Shown piece after piece: positions 10,567 to 61,584 of a DNA stretch of 64,000 nt. The stretch comes from Panopea generosa (taxonomy: Eukaryota; Mollusca; Bivalvia; Adapedonta; Hiatellidae). Position 1 is the stretch's first letter; each line of letters opens with the position of its first letter. The notes under the pieces were generated by a model. The model worked only from the letters and a program-made list of their open reading frames with translations. It did no database searches and was not told where the DNA came from. The stretch lies in NCBI GenBank assembly GCA_029582155.1, contig CM055899.1, positions 78,829,219-78,893,218 on the forward strand. Reading direction: 5' to 3'. Position numbers and translations under genes: made by a program.

Positions 10567-11509
10567 GCTATAGATTTGCAACCAAGGTCTGCATGCTCAT
10601 CTGTGGCTGCGTGGGCAAAGGCCTCAGACCATCTCAAGAGGAGATAAGTTTTACAGCTTACTGCTGATATATTCAGGTAGTGGGTTTGAGTCCAGCTTGT
10701 TTAAAAAGCTTTAATCTGAGAAAATTTGCAAGTTATTTGCAAGAGAACTGTGGTGCTTACTCAACCAATGTAATTGAAAATACATCATAATTATATAATG
10801 TTGAAAATGAAATTAAAAACCCAATTCATACTATTTTGAACAGGTCTTCTAACACACATAAAACTAGTAAAACTGGACACATTGTTGTTGTAACTTGTGA
10901 TGTGAAGATGAGCAGATTTCAATTAAGATTCATTCAACCGTACCAGGAAGTTATTATCAGGTTGATCTATGGAATATAGCTTTATATGAAAACTAACATG
11001 TGAGTGCTGCTGATGTAGATATGGCCCGGGGAATCACATGGTTTGGTGAAGGGAGAATTAATGGGAAAGCACTTGTATTGTAGTAAAGGAAGTCTTGACT
11101 GTGACTAAACGGTGATCTGGATTACCTATTACACCTGTGATGGATTCGTATTCTTTTTGTTTTCTCCAGGGATTCTGTCATTATTTGTGGTTTTGGGGGA
11201 TTTTATACCATAGCTTATATATGTATTGAGATAATTCAATAATTTTGGTTTGAAAATATTTTTGGTAGTTTATAGTAGTACTATTCCTGTTAAGTTGACA
11301 TCTACAGTAACTGTAAGTTAGCATTTAGTTGGTTAACATTTGACTGTTTTACAAATGTTATACTTACAAAATTTGCGTATATATACATAGTTTGTTGTGT
11401 ATATATATTTGGTTGTGTACAGACATTAAGATTTTTTTTTTCGTTTGACTTCATGGAGTTTATAAGCTAACTTTGTTATTTATATGACTATTGAATTTTT
11501 ATTGTCATT
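10567..11509. other. Non-coding sequence, one SINE-B-like remnant
   Basis: Positions 10667-10760 resemble a decayed SINE B (GTGGGTTTGAGTCCAGC, then CTGAGAAAATTTGCAAGTTA). The remainder is AT-rich unique sequence with no gene seen. Confidence 0.45.
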
Positions 11510-12472
11510 TAGGTTACTAACGGGTCCCTTGACAAGAAATGTTATTTATTGGTCCCTTGACAAGTTATGTACGTTACTGGACTAGCTATGTTACTTACTT
11601 AACAAGTTATTTACTTAATGGTTCCTCGACTTATTACTTACTGGTCTTATGTTAAGTTATGATTTTTACTGATCCCTTGACAATTTTAGCTACATTCTTG
11701 TCTCTTGACAAGTTATGTAACTTACTGGTCCCTTGTCAAGTAATGTTTACTTACTGGTCACTTGACAAGTTATGTTACTTACTGGTCCTTTGACAAATTA
11801 TGTTTGTTACTGGTCCAATGACAAGTTATGTTAGTTACTGGTCCAATGACGAGTTACATTACTTACTGGTCCTTGACAAGTAATGTTACTTTTTGGTCCC
11901 TTGACAAGTTATGTTACTTACTGGACTCTTGACAAATTATGTAACTTACTGGTCCCTTGACAAGTTATGTAACTTACTGGCCTCTTGACAAGTTATTTAC
12001 TTACTGGTCCAATGATAAGTTACATTACTTACTAATCCCTTGACAAGTTATGTATTTACTGGTCCTATGACAAGTAGTATTACTCACTGGTCCCTTGACA
12101 AGTTATGTTACTAACTGACCCATTGACAAGTTACATTTCTTAATGGTCTCTTGACAAGTTATGTTACTTACTGGTCCAATGACAAGTTACATTTCTTACT
12201 GGACATTTGACAAGTAGTGTCACCTACTGGTCTCTTGACAAACAATGTTACTTACTTGTCCCTTGACAAATAATGTTACTAACTGGTCTCTTGTCAAGTA
12301 ATGTTACTTACTGGTTCCTTGACAAGTTATGTTACCTGTCTCTTGACAAATAATGTTACTTACTGGTCTCTTGACAAGTTATGTTACTTACTGGTCTCTT
12401 GACAAGTTATGTTACTTACTGGTCCAATGACAAATTACATTACTTACTGGTGCAATAAAGTTATGTTACTTT
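11510..12472 (+). repeat. Minisatellite, about 28-bp unit, about 34 copies
   Basis: Unit built from TTACTGGTCCCTTGACAAG and TTATGTTAC with many point changes and small indels. It is more diverged than the 20-bp array at 14220, so probably older. Confidence 0.93.
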
Positions 12473-13341
12473 CAAGGTTGATGTACATGTATTTGTAATG
12501 TTTGGGGAAGTTTTATTCTAATGAGATAACTTTAGACCAAATAATTGAAGGTTACTGAATATATCATTTTTAGCTGCATAAATAATTAATGACCTTACAG
12601 AATGTATGTGATGTAAACAACATTAATTCTGGTTTGGGGTTGGTGTTGTTATTAATCTAAACAGCTATAAATTATCATGGTCTAGTACTTGACTTTTATC
12701 TCCAGGATCTTTTGTTTTGTGGGGGTGTTACAGTGTTAACAATTCTGTATTTTAGGGAGAAGCGAGTGGAGTTTTTCACAGTAGTAGACTTAAAATTCAT
12801 TAGTTTAAAATGCTATTATTTAACAATCTTTTGGGAATCCAAGAGAGGGAGCGAGTCAGTCCCCCACCACTCCTGAATCCTCTATCTCTTCTGAATCCAC
12901 CTTTGCACTATCCAAGTGTGTGGTAGGTCAGAGTTTAAAGAACATGATATTGTTAACTTGTAATTTATGGGCAGGACACTGGGTGTTGTAAGTTTTTATG
13001 GCAGATGATGGCTTACAGGCCATTGTCCGCTTGTACAGTTCAGTTTTGACATTGACTGGTACCCCAGGTACTTATGATGTGACATTCGGAGATTTGTTTT
13101 CATTGGCACCAGTGTGAGCAAATTCAGCAAAGTGTTATTCATGAAGACAAGTTGATTGACACAGTTTCAGTATCTGTTGCACTTTCAATGAAAAATTATA
13201 TTGAATTAAGACTTTTTCATAGGTATTCATTGATGAGGTTGAGATAAGGATATTCCAACCTCAACCTGTGGTGGCTGCTTTTATTGAAACAGTGAAATGA
13301 GGGTTGGAATCAATATCTCAATAACTTTTCTTCTGTTAGCT
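12473..13341. other. Non-coding, nothing recognised
   Basis: Mostly unique sequence between the 28-bp array and the next SINE. No open frame with features of a gene. Confidence 0.5.
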
Positions 13342-13600
13342 GGGACCCGTTAGATCAGTCTGTAGCATGTCTGACTATTAATTAAGGGGTCGTGAGATTT
13401 GAATCCTCGCTCGGCAACAGTCCATGATGATTGATTTATGACATTGCGTCTCATTGTCATTCATCTCTCTTCACTGATTTGAGGGAGATGGTTATCTTTT
13501 TCTTTCGGAGATAGGTGAGCTCAAGTAGTGGTTAACTGGACCAGGATCACAGGAAAGAGTGGTTGACCATCTGCATAAAAATTGCGCTTAAATATTTTCA
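13342..13600 (+). mobile_element. SINE family A
   Basis: Head GGGACCCGTTAGATCAGTC, GTGAGATTTGAATCC B box, GATTTATGACATTGCGTCTC body, and an end decayed to GCATAAAAATTGCGC. Confidence 0.85.
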
Positions 13601-14219
13601 AATCACATCAAACAAACTGTAATTCAGATGAATGGTTCGTTTACTTGGATAGCACTTAGATTTTTTCATAATATAATAAAATTATGTTATTTAACAGTCT
13701 TGTGAATTTTTCATTTTTCCTTTTCTTTGATTTAAAAAAAAGTTGACTGTACATTGATGACTCACTCATTCGCAGTCATGTTTCGACGTACTTCTGGATG
13801 ATGAATGAGTCGTATGTCTATATCTGTTATATACATAGAAAACGACAATGTTTTACTGTCATAAAGTTGCAATCGAGAAACACACGCCACATGTTATATG
13901 CAATTTAAATTGTTTCAAAAGAATGTGTAGAATGTGATATCATCTTCTTTTTCAAAATTTCAGACAAATGCGAGTTGGGTTTGTAAATGAGATAATTTAG
14001 TTGAAATTTGAAGTCAGTCATGTTTAAATCACTCAATTTAGAAAGTAACATTTAATTTTTTTTTTGTAAATTGCCTAAAACAGTTTAGTTGGGAGTTGGG
14101 TTAAGGGGAATGTATCTGATAGATTGGATGGTTATATTGAATTTTATAAAATTACTCAAAACAGTTAAATTGACAGCAGGTTATGGAAAAAGGGGTGTTG
14201 ATGCTTTATTTTAACACAT
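13601..14219. other. Non-coding, nothing recognised
   Basis: AT-rich. The stretch around 14080-14210 recurs in diverged form just after the following array (15220-15560: TTAAATTGGGAGCGGGTTA, TCAAATGTTATGTCAGTGC), so the array sits between two copies of a longer duplication. Confidence 0.5.
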
Positions 14220-15197
14220 CAATGTTGTATCAATGCAATATGATATGATGGGCTGCAATATGATATGATGAGGTGCAATATGATATGATGGGTTGCAATA
14301 TGATATAATGGGGTGCAATATGATATGATGGGCTGCAATATGATATGATGGGTTGCAATGTGATATGATGGGCTGCAAAATGATATGATGGGTTGCAATA
14401 TGATATGATTGGCTGCAATATATGATGGGCTGCAATATGATATGATGGGTTGCAATATGATATGATGGGTGCAATATGATATGATGGGCTGCAATATGAT
14501 ATGATGGGTTGCAATATGATATGATGGGCTGCAATATGATATGATGAGGTGCAATATGATATGATGGGTTGCAATATGATATGATGGGTTGCAATATGAT
14601 ATGATGGGCTGCAATGTGATATGATGGGCTGCAATGTGATATGATGGGCTGCAATATGATATGATGGGTTGCAATATGATATGATGGGTTGCAATATGAT
14701 ATGATGGGCTGCAATATGATATGATGGGCTGCAATGTGATATGATGGGCTACAATATGATATGATGGGTTGCAATATGATATGATGGGTTGCAATATGAT
14801 ATGATGGGTTGCAATATGATATGATGGGCTGCAATGTGATATGATGGGTTGCAATGTGATATGATGGGGTGCAATATGATATGATGGGCTGCAATGTGAT
14901 ATGATGGGTTGCAATGTGATATGATGGGCTGCAATATGATATGATGGGTTGCAATATGATATGATGGGCTGCAATATATGATGGGCTGCAATATGATATG
15001 ATGGGCTGCAATATGATATGATGGGCTGCAATATATGATGGGCTGCAATATGATATCATGGGTTGCAATATGATATGATGGGCTGCAATATGATATGATG
15101 GGCTGCAATATGGTATGATCGGTTGCAATATGATACGATGGGCTGCAATATGGTATGATCGGTTGCAATATGATATGATGGGCTGCAATATGATATA
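14220..15197 (-). repeat. Satellite-like array, 20-bp unit, about 49 copies
   Basis: Unit ATGGGCTGCAATATGATATG with a few recurrent variants (GGTTGC, GGGTGC, AATGTG) and some copies shortened by 4-5 bp. The unit length is not a multiple of three and the minus strand has no stop word in any phase. All three minus frames therefore stay open for hundreds of codons and give one 20-residue periodic peptide. That is a property of the repeat and not evidence for a gene. Confidence 0.96.
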
Positions 15198-15807
15198 ATA
15201 CAAATAATGCAGTGCAGTTCCAGCAACAGTTTAAGATTAGCTGAGAACAGGGTTAAGGAGAATTCATTTGGTAAATTTAGAAGAGAATTTAATTACTAGA
15301 ATTTTAATTCCCGCCCACCCCTGTGTTTTTTTCCCACCTTGACATAGTTTATTGTCTTGTTCAGATTGCAAACTTTTTTTTCCATTTCATACCTAATACG
15401 ACACTTGCATTTTAATAGCTGGAAAAAAAATGTAGGAATTCATTTATTATACCTTAACATTAAATTTTGTAAATAGCATAAAACAGTTAAATTGGGAGCG
15501 GGTTAAAGGTGGGGAAGTGTTCATGCTACAATTTAAGTTTTTGAACACATCAAATGTTATGTCAGTGCAATACAATATGATGTGATACAATACAAATAAT
15601 GCTATGCAGTGCTATGCAAAACCAGAAACTGTCAGATAAAATATTTTATTGTTTTTACTATAATGTAGGGGCCAAAAATTGAGGAGGACTCTGGTTTCTA
15701 TTACAAATTGCATTGTCTGTATCCATGGATAGGTAGATATGCTAGAAGCACCCCCTTGGTTAACCATCTGAGTCAGGGAACTCGTCTCACTTACGAATAT
15801 GCCGCAA
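15198..15807. other. Non-coding flank of the array
   Basis: Contains a diverged second copy of the sequence left of the array and a trace of array-like words (CAATACAATATGATGTGATAC at about 15570). No gene seen. Confidence 0.5.
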
Positions 15808-16335
15808 TGTCCACCGTGGTCTAAGGCACCATCTCAAGATTACTTACCTCACACTGCTAAGGTCGTAGGTTCGAGTCCAACTCACTCCAAAAACTTTGTG
15901 TGAGAAAGTTTCCAGTTACTTGTGGTAGGATGGTGGTTCTACTCAGTCTGAATCAGTCTGAGGTCTTCCTCTACTAGTGGCCGGGCCCGATTAGCTCAGT
16001 CGGTCACGCGTCTGACTATCAGTCCAGGGGTCGTGAGTTCGAATCCCCTGCCTGGCAACAGTCTCCATGATGATTGATATACGACATTGTGTCTCATTAT
16101 CAATAGTCTCTCACCACTGATTCAAGTGGGAAAGTTATCAGATACTTGCGGAGATGGGGTGTGCTTGAGTACTGGTTAATCCCAGGAAATAGTGGTTAGG
16201 TAACTGATCGTCTGTTAGCCCTCGACGGCATAAAAATGACGATAAATATTCGATCAATCCTCTACTTGTAAAACTGGATATGCCATATATAACCTGAAAT
16301 GTGTTGAATATGGTGTTAAACCCCATTTAAAAAAA
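15808..16335 (+). mobile_element. SINE family B, split by a younger SINE A
   Basis: Left part 15808-15975: GTGGTCTAAGGCACC head, GTAGGTTCGAGTCCAAC B box, GAGAAAGTTTCCAGTTACTT body, CTTCCTCTACT. The right part from 16258 resumes at TCCTCTACTTGTAAAACTGG and runs to the ATGTGTTGAATATGGTGTTA tail and an A-rich end. Confidence 0.92.
15976..16257 (+). mobile_element. SINE family A nested in SINE B
   Basis: The best-preserved family A copy here: GGGCCCGATTAGCTCAGTCG head and GTGAGTTCGAATCCCCTG B box, ending ...CGACGGCATAAAAATGACG. Flanked by identical TCCTCTACT (15967-15975 and 16258-16266), the target-site duplication. Its head lacks a closed acceptor stem, so it is not a functional tRNA gene. Confidence 0.93.
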
Positions 16336-16339
16336 ATGA

Positions 16340-17432
16340 ATATGCTGGGATCAACTAAGTACTTGAAAAGTTAAAGAGCAAAATTTATGGATGCTTAAGT
16401 TTTGAGAAAAGTTGTTTTGTGTGTGTGCATAACTAGATAAAGGGAAGTGTTTTATTGGTGGATGGTTAAGGCAGGCATTTGTTATACAGATTAAAGTTAG
16501 CTAGTCCATCCAATCTGAGGGTTAAGTTTCCAGGAGGTATCAGGTGAATGATTGGATGGTAGTGTTACAGATGATGGATTTTGTGTTTGCAGCCATGTGT
16601 GTTAAGTCTTATCTGTTATAATAGGATGTATTAATTGTTATATATAGATACAGTTGAGACAGGGCAGTGGTGTGTGTCTGTTATATTTTGTCATTCTCTC
16701 CCAATAAGTGATAGTGATTTTGGTTAATTCAGATTTCTTGGATGATTTGAGGATGATGTATTTGATTGTTGTAAAAGATAAGACAGTATGAAAAAAGAAT
16801 TTTGAAGATTTTTAATTATTTTTGAAAAAAAAAAGTGATTTATTTAATGGATATTGTTATTTGTATAATACTTACTATTAAAATAAAACTTGATTTTAAT
16901 ATCATAAATTGCCAGTTAGTGGTTTGAAGCCATGAGTTTGTGAAGTTTTTAATTGTTTAGCTGAAATTATAAAAGTTATGTAATAATTAAAGATGGGATA
17001 ATTTCTCAGATTGAAAACTTTTGGTAGATCAATGTGTGCATTACTTGGTTTTTGTTCTCCTCAGTGTGTGTGTCTACAATGGTTGTCTTGTTGACATCTG
17101 CTGTTTTGGTGGTGCATGATTGGCTGAATTAATCAGTTGGGAGAAAATTGCTTTGCTGTTTCATCCGTTGTTATGACATCAAAATAAGCTTTGTTTGTAT
17201 TTTACATTTCATACAGAGATGTTTTAAATGTTTTGTGACTAACCACGATTGTCACCTACAGGAAGTACATTTAAATGTACAAAATGTAACGCACTGATTT
17301 TCACAGCTTTGTGCATGTTAATTAGATGAAATAAAAGCAGTAAGAAGGAGGTTTTATAAATGTAACTGATTCAAAAGGCGCTGAATTCGTAAAATTGGAT
17401 GTAACTGTGTTTGGATAATAAGAGAAATCATT
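16340..17432 (+). promoter_or_regulatory. Unique sequence upstream of septin exon 1 (candidate promoter/5' UTR)
   Basis: About 1.1 kb with no recognised repeat lies between the nested SINEs and the exon 1 start codon. I see no clear TATA box at a convincing distance and no CpG-rich patch. It probably contains the 5' UTR and promoter of the long isoform, but the transcription start cannot be placed. Confidence 0.35.
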
Positions 17433-56300
<38,868 letters not shown>

Positions 56301-56304
56301 TACG

Positions 56305-56321
56305 AATAAATTTCAAATAAA
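56305..56321 (+). promoter_or_regulatory. Two overlapping-range polyadenylation signals after the septin stop
   Basis: AATAAA occurs at 56305-56310 and 56316-56321, within 21 nt of the stop codon. If used, the 3' UTR would be only about 40 nt, which is short. More AATAAA words lie downstream (for example 57125-57130), so a longer 3' UTR is equally possible. Confidence 0.45.
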
Positions 56322-56992
56322 GTTTGTTGCTGGAAAACAGTTATGAATATGATACAAATTTTGTGTGCTGCTAACATGGCACATATACTGTTAACTACAT
56401 GTATGCAAAATATGCAGCCTTGCTAATCAGCCTTGCTAACTAAAGATATAAAAGTTATGATGAACCCATATCGTTGAAAATAACAAAAACAAGAAGATAC
56501 AATTGTTTATTTTGCTCGAAACAAAGGATATTTTCTTCTTCAAAGTGGATTTGTCAGTATGGTGTTTTTTCAGCATGAATTAAGGATCAGTTGATAATGA
56601 TCTACCATTATTTATTGCATTTGTATAATGTGAATATCTACCTATTTGCTCCTCATTTAGGTTTAACCTTATTCATCGCAGCTCTCATCCGTCTTGAATT
56701 TTTATTTAATTATAATTTAAAATTGTTAAATATTTTACTTTGTGATGCAATATAAGGATAAAGTGTCTTGCTCAAGAACACCACACAAAGCAATGGCTGC
56801 GGATCAGACCCATGACCCTCTAGTTATGGCTCCATCATGCTCTTCTGTGGGATCACGCACTCGACTTAAGGGATAGTTAATCAATTTCAGCATTTTTTCC
56901 ACAAGTTATTATTATTTAAATCATTAATGTTATGAGTAAGTGAAAGTTTATACAAGTTCATATATTGTAAATATTATTTTACTATTTTTCAG

Positions 56993-57004
56993 GATGGCTT
57001 ATAA
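56993..57004 (+). other. Possible alternative last exon of the septin
   Basis: A good 3' splice site (ACTATTTTTCAG) at 56981-56992 is followed by GAT GGC TTA TAA in the phase set by exon 11. Use of this site would end the protein as DGL and remove the coiled coil. AATAAA at 57125 could end such a transcript. Inferred from sequence signals only. Confidence 0.22.
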
Positions 57005-57489
57005 ACTGGTTATAGACAAAAATCAAGAGGACAGAATTCGCAAAGCATAATGTTGGAATGAACTACACAATATATGTGTGTACATACAGATTTCTTGTCA
57101 GTGCTAGTTTCAACTTAATCATACAATAAATATAGGGGTCACATGACCGATTCAAATGAATTATTAATGTAGTTTGCCATGTGTACGGCCGTGTACAAGG
57201 GTGATGTGCAATGCAGAATCTGAAATCATAAGAGAAAAGTATAGTGCTGAAAACTGGAGGATTAGAAAAGTAACGGAAAAAGGGGAAAGAAAATGAGACA
57301 CTGGGCATCAAATCTGAAACATGTCTTCAATCAAAACCTCATCAGACAATAATTATAATAATCCCGTAAGGAACTCTCGTTCTTCAGACTGAATACTGCC
57401 AATCATATGTAACAAGCTTATTATGAGAAATAATTTTGTGTCATAAAAATCTCCAGTCGTGGAACTGTTTCGTCTATCAAGTCAGGGTT

Positions 57490-57755
57490 TGCTGTACCGG
57501 TTCCACTTTGCTGGCTCCACTGCAATCTGCTGGTAATATTATTCTGTTGGTTCCATTTTTGGTTTTGCTGCACATGAATCACTAATGGTCCCATTGTGCT
57601 GGCTCCAGTGTGCTGGCACCATTGTACATGCTTCCCAGCTGGTTCCACTTTATGTTCGACTTTTGTGGATGGGTTTACTGTTCTGGTTCTATATCTGGTT
57701 CCACTGTGCTGGCATCTTGTACATGCTCCAATATGCTGGTTCCACTGCTGGTTTT
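57490..57755 (+). repeat. Loose repeat of CTGGTTCCACTGTGCTGGC-like phrases
   Basis: About ten imperfect copies of GGTTCCACT, TGTGCTGGC and ATTGTACATGCT in variable order. Spacing is irregular, so it is an old or shuffled tandem array. Confidence 0.65.
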
Positions 57756-59760
57756 CTTCCCCATGAGTGTTTGGTGCAACTTTCTGAGATAATTTGATTT
57801 TAATTTGTTAGAAGTAGATTTGTGCCTCCTGTTCATATATTGCAGGGTCCAACTTTTGTATTTACATGTTTATCATGGATGTTTGTTACTATGGCATTAT
57901 TATTAACTGGGCATATCTGGAGAAAAAAGTATTTTAGCAATTTTTGTTGAACTCTACCATCTAAAACTAAATCTTTGTTTTATTAATTTACGCTGTATCT
58001 TTGTGCTAACATTCAATGTTTCAATTCATTCTTATTTTTGTAAAAAAAAAAAAGTATAAAAAATGGTATGTTTCTTTTTTGTAAAAAAGATGCTTTTTTC
58101 GAGAGAATGAATATTGAAAAAACATGCAAATAACTTGATATGTATGTGATCTAGAACATGTATGATGTATTCTTTGTTAAGTACATATTTCTTTGTTTTA
58201 TTTGGCATTTTAATATGAAAACCATTCTTTGCAACAACCACAATACAGAACATGAAAGTATAAACCTTATACCATTAGTGCAAAGAGGTTCCAATTCCAT
58301 GTGTTTATGAAAAAAGAAACAATTGTGCACCTTTTTTCACTGTCAGATTGGGTAATATGGAAACTGGAAGGCTACATTTGGATTTTTTTAACTTCTTTTA
58401 AAAATTCTGAATACTAAACAGATTTTACTTCGATCTTTTAAATCTTTGAGAATGGGTTAAATTAATATTTATTTGTTATCAACATATTATATATACATAT
58501 ACTCAATACACAGTGATATATAACAACAGCATTGAGAAAAAAGATATTTCTAGCTTGTACAAAGGCTCTCTTCTTTGAGAATTAATTAATACAATAAATT
58601 TTGCAACTGTGAAGCTGATAGAATCATTGATTGGTACAAACTTTAATTATTGGATGTTTTTTGTTACTTTTGCTTTAACAATATTTAATTAAATTGCATC
58701 TGTGTTTAGTTTTAAAGTCGGGCTGTTCAACAGCATATAGCCAGATGATGTCCTGAAAGGTCAGCACCCACCTGTCTTGTCTTGTATGCATAATCAGTCA
58801 TTGGGAATGATTGCTCCTGTCCGACTATCTGCGGCTAAGACATTCATTGTTTTTTGTCTATAATATTGTATTTTAATGGTTAAATATTACTTTGTCTACT
58901 GAAGTCTACTCCGTAGTCCTGACATACAGATTTGTGTACATAAAATATGATTGAATGGATGATTCCATGTATTAAAGTTAACAATGATTCCAGTTAGACG
59001 GACTGTAAACTATGATGAAGTTTACTTACTGTATATATGTACCATTGTTAGTTTCCACCCTCTGTTGGAAAATTAAAACATGATCCTTAAAAGGCAGGTT
59101 AATGCTGTATAAGTTGGCTTCTGTTTCACTTACAAATACTTAAATACTGAAAAACTTAAATCAAAGAAAAGCATCCAGGTGATCATAATTTTAGACTGGT
59201 TAGAATATATCTGCCCATTGTTTAAATGACATCGATTTAAGAATGATTAAGTAACCAGTAAAAATCCTGTTAATTATTTTATTAAATTAAATCTTCTGGA
59301 AATGTTTGTGAAACAAAGGCAGGTGATTGTTTTAATAAGGTTTAGCTAACAATAATTGTACTTTTTGACAATCTGATGATTCAAATGTTCAGTGTCATGT
59401 GATTTTTGATAATTTCACATTAATCATATTTATAAGCACATAATAATGTACATCCAGTATATTTTTAAACCATTATATGGTGAACCATTCTGAAATATTG
59501 TGGAAAAAGATATAACATTGACCAAAATCTTGTACTAAAACCCATATTGAAATTGTTTAACAGTCAAGTTATTTATAAAAAAAAGAGTCAACTGTTGGCG
59601 TTAGATTTTTTTTTATATTTTTATCTAAGAAATTTTGTTCCACAAATTCCACTTGCCCTGTTAGGAACATAATAGTTTAGGTACATTGCCAAATAGGTCG
59701 ACTTACTGATTGACAACAGTTTGGTCTGCATATTATCGATAGGTGCCTGGAGAATGTTGT
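57756..59760. other. Downstream intergenic, nothing recognised
   Basis: AT-rich unique sequence of about 2 kb. It may include a long septin 3' UTR, but no evidence fixes this. Confidence 0.45.
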
Positions 59761-59773
59761 CTGTTTGTTTATT

Positions 59774-60195
59774 AGCCCGTGTGGTTCCAGCTAAGAATAG
59801 AATCTTTGTCGATCTCTGCAGAGGGGTAGGAATCCTCCAAATGGGTGTCATGTTCATTTTATCATTTTTTGTCATGTTCACTATTGTGGTTAAATTATCA
59901 ACGCATATGGTTCCAGGGAGCCACGAGTGATGGCAAGAATAGGATCACTGTGGCTTATGCATGTCGTAAGAAGCGACAAATTGAGTAATACGATAGAATT
60001 TGCTGAAACTCTGCAGTTCTGCAGGTATCAAGGTTCTAGGTTCATTCTGCATATTCATTTGTTGATGTATTTTTTTTAATCTGTATGTTAATTTGTTGTT
60101 TTTGTACATGTAGAGTGAACCTGGAATCTTCCTTCCTGTTGGCGTCAAATAACCTATAATGTGTTGGTACGCCATAAAACCCTATTCATTCATTC
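59774..60195 (+). mobile_element. 422-bp retroposon family E (copy 1), with 13-bp target duplication
   Basis: Flanked by identical CTGTTTGTTTATT (59761-59773 and 60196-60208). Begins AGCCCGTGTGGTTCCAG, contains CTCTGCAGAGGGGTAGGAAT and CATGTCGTAAGAAGCGACAA, and ends AATAACCTATAATGTGTTGG, TACGCCATAAAACCC and a (TTCA)n tail. The 3' end resembles that of SINE B. No tRNA box is obvious in the head. Non-coding. Confidence 0.9.
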
Positions 60196-60208
60196 TGTTT
60201 GTTTATTC

Positions 60209-61106
60209 AGTTGCATTCTTCAGTCCTGCACTTACGTTCTGTCTTCTAGAAATATCCATTTGTACAAATAATCACAATAGGGGGGGTGTTATTGACAGTA
60301 TTTTAGATATGACTAGTTTTCATGTAAGAGGGAGATAGATATGATTGAAGTTGTTTTCCATGTGTGTGTGTTGTAAATTTTATTGTGGAGGTTGATAATC
60401 AAACAATTGTACTCCTTGTAAAACATGTATACATGTATCTAACATTATATCAGGTCAACTGGTGAACTTTCTCAAAATTTCTGGATTGTACTGCAAGTTG
60501 GTATTGAGGTGGGCGTGTCTTACAAAGACACATTCATCTCTCACCTTTGAGGTAGTGTTGAGTTCTCACTCTTTGCAAAAGGGAAAGGGTTTCGATGTTC
60601 TTTAAGCAGCACTGAGGGTTAACCTAAAATTTGTCAACTGCATGAGAGATCCCCATCATTAGCTCACAGTACTTTACTTGTACTTAAATGCTAGGCCAAT
60701 GAAGCAGTGGTGTTGATAGTGGGTGTTGTCGCTGATGCCAGAGGTCACTTGTTCGAATCCAAACTCAGCAAAATCTCAGCAAGACTACAACCAGTACTGG
60801 TTAACCCAGGAAACATATTCTTAATAGTGATTAATAAAAACTGTAAGGTTAATTAAAAAAAAAGCTGAAATAAATTGTTGTAACGTGTAGAACAAATGTT
60901 AGTACGACTTCCAGCTTACAGAAGTTTTGAGAATAACCTAAACAGTTGACTATATAATCCACTGTGCCAGAACTACGCAATATTTTGTAAAGAAAGCATA
61001 AATAGTGTATTTTAGTCAATTTTCATTTTGAATATCTTAAATAATATTAAATAATTGATGATGCATTCCTCGTTTATGACTTTTCTGTTTATTCCCAACA
61101 TTGTTC
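60209..61106. other. Intergenic; one SINE D-like remnant
   Basis: 60700-60830 has GCAGTGGTGTTGATAGTGGG and CCAGAGGTCACTTGTTCGAA, a tRNA-like SINE D relative. The rest is unique. Confidence 0.5.
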
Positions 61107-61118
61107 TCATTTGATACT

Positions 61119-61540
61119 GTGGTTCCAGCTAAGAATAGAATCACTGCCGATCTCTGCAGAGGGGTAGGAATCCTCCGAATGGGTGTCATGTTCATTTTAT
61201 CACTTTTTGTCATGTTCACTATTGTGGTTAAATTATCAACCCCTGTGTAGTTTCAGGGAACCATATGAGTGATGGCAAGAATTGGACCACTGTGGCTCAT
61301 ACATGTTGTAAGAAGCGACAATTTGAGAAATATGATAGAATTTGCTGAAACTCTACAGTTCTGCTGGTATCAAGGTTCTAGGTTCATTCTGCATATTCAT
61401 TTGTTGGTGTATTTTTTTTAAATCTGTATGTTAATTTGTTGTTTTTGTACATGTAGAGTGAACCTGGAATCTTCCTTCCTGTTGGCGTTGAATAACCTAT
61501 AATGTGTTGGTACGCCGTGAAACCCTTTTCATTTATTTAT
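61119..61540 (+). mobile_element. 422-bp retroposon family E (copy 2), with 12-bp target duplication
   Basis: Flanked by identical TCATTTGATACT (61107-61118 and 61541-61552). By eye it is highly similar to copy 1 throughout. It lacks a few bases of the head and has a (TTTA)-type tail. Confidence 0.92.
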
Positions 61541-61584
61541 TCATTTGATACTCGGTCCAGCCCATAGCAAATATTTTCATCAAG

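Larger units (their letters stand above)
56301..57490 (+). other. 3' UTR and downstream flank of the septin
   Basis: Early poly-A signals and a possible alternative last exon are listed separately. 56757-56835 shares AAAGTGTCTTGCTCAAG and ATCAGACCCATGACC with the interior of the MITE at 45581. No further gene seen. Confidence 0.45.

Noticed and set aside
14211..15203. 330- and 270-codon open frames
   Set aside because: They lie entirely in the 20-bp array, are open in every minus frame, and give a simple 20-residue period. There is no splice or promoter context.
15985..16060. Possible tRNA gene
   Set aside because: A- and B-box sequences are present but the acceptor stem does not close and a SINE body follows. 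The same holds for 18745-18830 and 6926-7000.
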